Origin: Acinetobacter rathckeae
GTDB lineage: Bacteria > Pseudomonadota > Gammaproteobacteria > Pseudomonadales > Moraxellaceae
Assembly (NCBI RefSeq): GCF_015627125.1
Contig: NZ_VTDO01000006.1
Span: 100,764-164,763 of the forward strand
DNA: 64,000 bases
Reading direction: 5' to 3'
In this document: positions 58,736-64,000 of the stretch, in pieces
Position numbering within the stretch: position 1 is the first letter of the stretch
Layout: every line of letters begins with the position of its first letter
The notes under the pieces: generated by a model
What the model was told of the DNA's origin: nothing
Databases searched by the model: none
Seen by the model: only the letters and a program-made list of their open reading frames with translations
Position numbers and translations under genes: made by a program

Positions 58736-61558
58736 ATGCAAGAAGTTGCAGACGCACTGCGTCTAGATACTGAACTTTCAGCTGACAGTGCAGCGTATAT
58801 AGAAGAATTATACGAACAGTACTTAACTTCTCCAACCTCAGTCAGTGACGACTGGCGAACATACTTCGATACATTTCCAAAAGGTGATCAACCGCATGGG
58901 GCAGTCCGTGAGCAATTTCTATTGCTTGGACGTAATGCCAACCGCATGACACCTGTGGTATCGAGTAGTGTAAGCACAGCACACGAACACCGCCAAATTG
59001 GTATTTTGCAACTGATTGCAGGCTACCGTAACCGTGGTCATCAAAAAGCCAAACTAGATCCACTTGGTATTGCCAAACGTGAAGAAGTACCAGACTTGGA
59101 GCTGAGTACACATGGTTTAACCAAGTCAGATTTAGACACGGTATTTAATACCGCCAATTTAGCCATTGGTAAACCAGAAGCAACTTTAGGCGAAATGGTC
59201 GAGGCAATGGAAGCCATCTACTGTCAGTCTATTGGTGCAGAGTACATGCATATTGTCAACACTGCTGAAAAACGTTGGATTCAACAACGTTTAGAAGGGG
59301 CACGTGGGCAGTATGGGTTATCTGTTGAACAGAAAAAGAATATTTTAGAGCGTTTAACCGCTGCAGAAGGGTTAGAAAAATATTTAGGCAATAAATACGT
59401 TGGTGCTAAACGCTTTGGTTTAGAAGGTGCAGAATCTTTTATTCCAATGATGAATGAACTGATACAACAAGCAGGTGCCGTAGGTTGTAAAGAAGTGGTC
59501 ATTGGTATGCCACACCGAGGCCGTTTGAATGTACTTGTAAATACGATGGGTAAAAACCCAGCAGATCTATTTGGTGAGTTTGAAGGTAAGGCCTTACATA
59601 AGAAAGGTTCAGGTGATGTGAAATATCACCAAGGCTTTTCATCAAATGTGATGACCGCAGGTGGTGAAGTGCATCTTGCTTTGGCATTTAACCCCTCTCA
59701 CCTAGAAATTGTTGGCCCTGTGGTTGAGGGTTCGGTACGTGCTCGTCAAGTGCGCCGTAAAGATATTGGTGGTGATGATGTATTACCAGTCATTATTCAT
59801 GGTGATGCTGCGTTTGCAGGGCAAGGCGTAAATATGGAAACCTTCCAAATGTCACAAACGCGTGGCTATTCGGTGGGTGGTACAGTTCATATTATTGTAA
59901 ATAACCAAGTTGGTTTTACCACGTCTAACCCGAAAGATGCCCGTTCGACTGAGTATTGCACAGATATTGCTAAAATGGTGCAGGCACCTATTTTTCATGT
60001 GAATGGTGATGACCCTGAAGCAGTGGTGTTTATTACTCAACTTGCACATGATTTTCGCCATACCTTCCGTAAAGATGTGGTCTTAGATTTATTTTGCTAC
60101 CGTCGCCGTGGACACAACGAAGCAGATGAGCCATCAGGCACACAGCCAAGCATGTATAAAGCGATTAGTCAAAAAGCCACGACACGTACGTTGTATGCAG
60201 ACACCTTAGTGCAGCAACAGATCGTTGACCGTGCCACTGCTGATCGTATGATTGAGCGCTATCGGGCTGATTTAGAAGCAGGGAAGCATGTTGCAAATGC
60301 TTTAGTGCTTGAGCCAAATACCAAAATGTTTGTCGATTGGAAGCCATATTTGGGTATGGATTATACCGATGACTGGGATACTTCATTTAGCCTTGAGCGC
60401 TTAAAGCAACTGGGCAAGATTATGTATCAGCGTCCAGAAGGTTTTGAGCTACAACGTCAAGTGGCAAAAGTGATTGATGAACGCTTGAAAATGCAAACAG
60501 GTGAAATACCATTAAATTGGGGTGCGGCAGAAGTTTTAGCCTATGCCACCATTTTAGATGAGGGTTACTTGGTACGTATTAGTGGTGAAGATGTGGGACG
60601 TGGTACGTTCTCGCATCGTCATGCTAAATTGCATAATCAAAAAAATGGTCAAGAATATTTACCGCTGTGCCATATTAAAGAGAACCAACCACGTTTTGCA
60701 TTATGGGACTCTTTACTGTCTGAAGAAGCTGTATTGGCCTATGAATACGGTTATGCGACCACACAGCCACATGCCCTCGTGGTGTGGGAAGCTCAGTTTG
60801 GTGACTTTGTGAACTGTGCTCAAGTGGTGATTGACCAGTTTATTGCGTCTGGTGAAACCAAATGGGAGCGTGTCTGTGGTTTAGTCATGTTATTACCACA
60901 CGGTTTTGAGGGGCAAGGGCCTGAGCATTCATCTGCACGTTTAGAACGTTTCTTACAGTTATGTGCAGAAGACAATATGCAAGTGGTTACACCAACCACA
61001 CCTGCTCAGATGTTCCATTTACTGAGAAGACAAGTGGTACGACCATTACGTAAACCTTTGATTGTTATGGCACCAAAATCATTACTGCGTCATAAAGAGG
61101 CAGTATCTACGCTCAATGAGTTGGCGGTAGGTCAATTTAATACCGTGATTGATGAAATTGATGCTTTGGCACAAGATGCGGTCACACGTGTCGTGCTTTG
61201 TGGTGGTAAAGTCTACTACGACTTATTGGCAAAACGCCGTAGCTGTGCTTTAGAAAATACAGCGATTGTACGTGTTGAACAATTGTACCCTTACCCAGAG
61301 CAACGTATTGCTCAGGTGCTGGCAAGCTATCCAAACCTTAAAGATTTGGTGTGGTGTCAAGAAGAGCCGAAAAACCAAGGGGCTTGGCAATATATTGCAC
61401 CACAATTATTTGAAGGCATTGCTCAAAGTGAACGTGCAATTAAATTAAAATTTGCAGGTCGTGAAGCGGCAGCAGCTCCTGCATGTGGTTCACCTTACTT
61501 ACATGCACAACAACAAAACCAGCTTATTTCTGACGCACTTGCGATCGAAGCTGAATAA
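58736..61558 (+). CDS. sucA: 2-oxoglutarate dehydrogenase E1 component
   Basis: SucA is the thiamine-diphosphate decarboxylase of the 2-oxoglutarate dehydrogenase complex. The ~940-residue protein has the N-terminal SYLSG-equivalent helix ([18 protein letters not shown]), [17 protein letters not shown], the ThDP-binding [10 protein letters not shown]...[11 protein letters not shown] region, and C-terminal [19 protein letters not shown] and RVEQLYPYP blocks. Start is uncertain: ATG 58736 matches the family's usual MQEVADALR start; ATG 58724 and 58655 are in frame, and AAGGAA lies 13 bp before 58736. Followed by sucB after 17 bp. Confidence 0.96.
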   Translation: MQEVADALRLDTELSADSAAYIEELYEQYLTSPTSVSDDWRTYFDTFPKGDQPHGAVREQFLLLGRNANRMTPVVSSSVSTAHEHRQIGILQLIAGYRNRGHQKAKLDPLGIAKREEVPDLELSTHGLTKSDLDTVFNTANLAIGKPEATLGEMVEAMEAIYCQSIGAEYMHIVNTAEKRWIQQRLEGARGQYGLSVEQKKNILERLTAAEGLEKYLGNKYVGAKRFGLEGAESFIPMMNELIQQAGAVGCKEVVIGMPHRGRLNVLVNTMGKNPADLFGEFEGKALHKKGSGDVKYHQGFSSNVMTAGGEVHLALAFNPSHLEIVGPVVEGSVRARQVRRKDIGGDDVLPVIIHGDAAFAGQGVNMETFQMSQTRGYSVGGTVHIIVNNQVGFTTSNPKDARSTEYCTDIAKMVQAPIFHVNGDDPEAVVFITQLAHDFRHTFRKDVVLDLFCYRRRGHNEADEPSGTQPSMYKAISQKATTRTLYADTLVQQQIVDRATADRMIERYRADLEAGKHVANALVLEPNTKMFVDWKPYLGMDYTDDWDTSFSLERLKQLGKIMYQRPEGFELQRQVAKVIDERLKMQTGEIPLNWGAAEVLAYATILDEGYLVRISGEDVGRGTFSHRHAKLHNQKNGQEYLPLCHIKENQPRFALWDSLLSEEAVLAYEYGYATTQPHALVVWEAQFGDFVNCAQVVIDQFIASGETKWERVCGLVMLLPHGFEGQGPEHSSARLERFLQLCAEDNMQVVTPTTPAQMFHLLRRQVVRPLRKPLIVMAPKSLLRHKEAVSTLNELAVGQFNTVIDEIDALAQDAVTRVVLCGGKVYYDLLAKRRSCALENTAIVRVEQLYPYPEQRIAQVLASYPNLKDLVWCQEEPKNQGAWQYIAPQLFEGIAQSERAIKLKFAGREAAAAPACGSPYLHAQQQNQLISDALAIEAE

Positions 61559-61575
61559 TCAGGAGATATTTACCC

Positions 61576-62805
61576 ATGGCTATTGAAATTAATGCACCTG
61601 TATTTCCAGAGTCGGTCGCAGATGGAACAATTGCAACTTGGCATAAATGTGTTGGTGAGCGTGTTGCACGTGATGAAGTGATCTGTGACATTGAAACAGA
61701 TAAAGTGGTTCTTGAAGTCGTTGCGCCTGCAGATGGTCAGATCACGGCTTTTATAAAAGAAGAAGGTGACACTGTACTTTCGAATGAGCTCATTGCACAA
61801 TTTGAAGCAGGAAGTGTAGCGGACACAAGATCTGCTGAAGTAAGTCAACAGGTTGAACAAACTACAGCACAAACACATGCTGGTGCAACTGCGGTGGTAG
61901 AGCGTTCACAACCTGTGGTTGTGCAAGATCAAGCCCCTGCGGTACGTAAAGCATTGACTGAAACTGGTATTGATGCTGCAAATATTGCAGGCACAGGCCG
62001 TGGTGGTCGTATTACTAAAGAAGATGTGGTGAATCATCAAGTGACACCTGCCCCTGTAGCAACACCTCAGGTTACTATGACAGAAACAGCAACCACGCCT
62101 TCAGGTCGTATAGAAAAACGTGTACCTATGACACGTTTAAGAAAGCGTGTGGCAGAAAGATTATTGGCAGCAACACAGCAAACAGCCATGTTAACGACGT
62201 TTAACGAAGTGAACATGAAACCAATCATGGACATGCGTAAGCAATATAAAGATGCGTTTGAAAAGCGTCATGGTGCACGTTTAGGCTTTATGTCATTCTT
62301 TGTGAAAGCGGTAACAGAAGCATTAAAGCGTTATCCTGCTGTGAATGCATCTATTGATGGCGATGATATTGTGTATCATGGCTATTATGACATTGGTGTG
62401 GCGGTATCCTCTGAACGTGGGCTTGTTGTACCAGTACTGCGTGACACAGATCATATGAGCTATGCTGAAGTAGAGTCAGGTATTCGCAGTTATGCAGGCA
62501 AAGCACGTGATGGTAAGTTGGCCATTGAAGAAATGACGGGCGGTACATTTACCATTACCAATGGTGGTACATTCGGTTCGTTATTATCTACACCTATTTT
62601 AAATCAGCCACAAACTGCAATTTTGGGTATGCATAAAATTCAAGACCGCCCAATGGCTGTAGATGGTCAAGTGGTCATTTTACCGATGATGTACCTTGCA
62701 TTATCTTATGACCACCGTATGATTGATGGTAAGGAAGCAGTTGGTTTCTTGGTGACAGTAAAAGAGCTATTGGAAGAGCCTGCAAAACTCATTCTTGATC
62801 TTTAA
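61576..62805 (+). CDS. sucB: 2-oxoglutarate dehydrogenase E2 (dihydrolipoyl succinyltransferase)
   Basis: SucB moves the succinyl group to CoA. The 409-residue protein has one lipoyl domain (lipoylated Lys in [13 protein letters not shown], residues 1-75), a flexible Ala/Thr/Val/Gln linker, the E1/E3-binding domain ([20 protein letters not shown], ~115-150) and the catalytic CAT domain ending in [17 protein letters not shown] with the active-site His and Asp. AGGAGA precedes ATG 61576. Confidence 0.97.
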   Translation: MAIEINAPVFPESVADGTIATWHKCVGERVARDEVICDIETDKVVLEVVAPADGQITAFIKEEGDTVLSNELIAQFEAGSVADTRSAEVSQQVEQTTAQTHAGATAVVERSQPVVVQDQAPAVRKALTETGIDAANIAGTGRGGRITKEDVVNHQVTPAPVATPQVTMTETATTPSGRIEKRVPMTRLRKRVAERLLAATQQTAMLTTFNEVNMKPIMDMRKQYKDAFEKRHGARLGFMSFFVKAVTEALKRYPAVNASIDGDDIVYHGYYDIGVAVSSERGLVVPVLRDTDHMSYAEVESGIRSYAGKARDGKLAIEEMTGGTFTITNGGTFGSLLSTPILNQPQTAILGMHKIQDRPMAVDGQVVILPMMYLALSYDHRMIDGKEAVGFLVTVKELLEEPAKLILDL

Positions 62806-62824
62806 CTTGAAATTATCGTGATAA

Positions 62825-64000
<1,176 letters not shown>

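Overview
The window is a low-GC (roughly 40%) gammaproteobacterial chromosome segment that looks like Acinetobacter or a close Moraxellaceae relative. The main clues are an RNase HI-DnaQ epsilon fusion gene, the gene orders gatBAC | mreBCD-maf-rng and gltA | sdhCDAB-sucAB-lpd, a Pseudomonas-type NrdA with two ATP cones, and a stand-alone tandem glycine riboswitch ahead of dadA-sbmA. All calls come from reading the sequence and recalling protein families; no database search was run.

Region 1 (1 to about 17.4 kb) is accessory DNA. It opens with mobile-element genes: a YqaJ-like recombination exonuclease cut by the window edge, a Cys-rich phage/ICE-type protein and an AlpA-like regulator. A defence block follows: a translationally coupled type I restriction-modification operon (hsdM-hsdS-hsdR) and then mcrB-mcrC. 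After that come a Fic AMP-transferase gene, a TIGR02391-type gene, a small orphan ORF and a second, truncated copy of the fic 3' end lying 1370 bp downstream of the first. The right end holds an exported alpha/beta hydrolase and a striking in-frame chimera of a truncated MFS transporter with a GNAT acetyltransferase domain. No integrase is visible, so the element probably continues to the left.

Region 2 (17.7 to 44.6 kb) is housekeeping DNA. nrdA-nrdB reads leftward behind a pair of NrdR-like boxes spaced 32 bp. Then come metG, a LEA-like amphipathic protein, mrp, a lone GspH/FimT pseudopilin, rsmI | yraN-dolP, an esterase, nudC, the rnhA-dnaQ fusion with a hexanucleotide-repeat linker, and an MltD-type lytic transglycosylase with about eight LysM modules. 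A CTP-synthase-like glutamine amidotransferase gene is broken by one in-frame stop. tRNA-Glu, rnt-pyrC, a GNAT gene, argG and the riboswitch-dadA-sbmA unit complete the region.

Region 3 (44.6 to 64 kb) holds gatCAB (leftward), mreBCD-maf-rng (rightward), a small PA1571-like gene, gltA (leftward), and the TCA block sdhCDAB-sucAB-lpd (rightward, with lpd cut by the window end). The TCA block carries readable sigma70-type promoters before sdhC and sucA, an unusual repeated leader next to the sdhC start, and a 51-nt palindrome between sdhB and sucA.

I found no convincing wholly new system. The most interesting items are the MFS-GNAT chimera, the duplicated fic tail flanking a small cassette, the glycine riboswitch on a D-amino acid dehydrogenase/peptide importer pair, the hexamer repeat in the RNase H-proofreading fusion, and several unassigned dyads.
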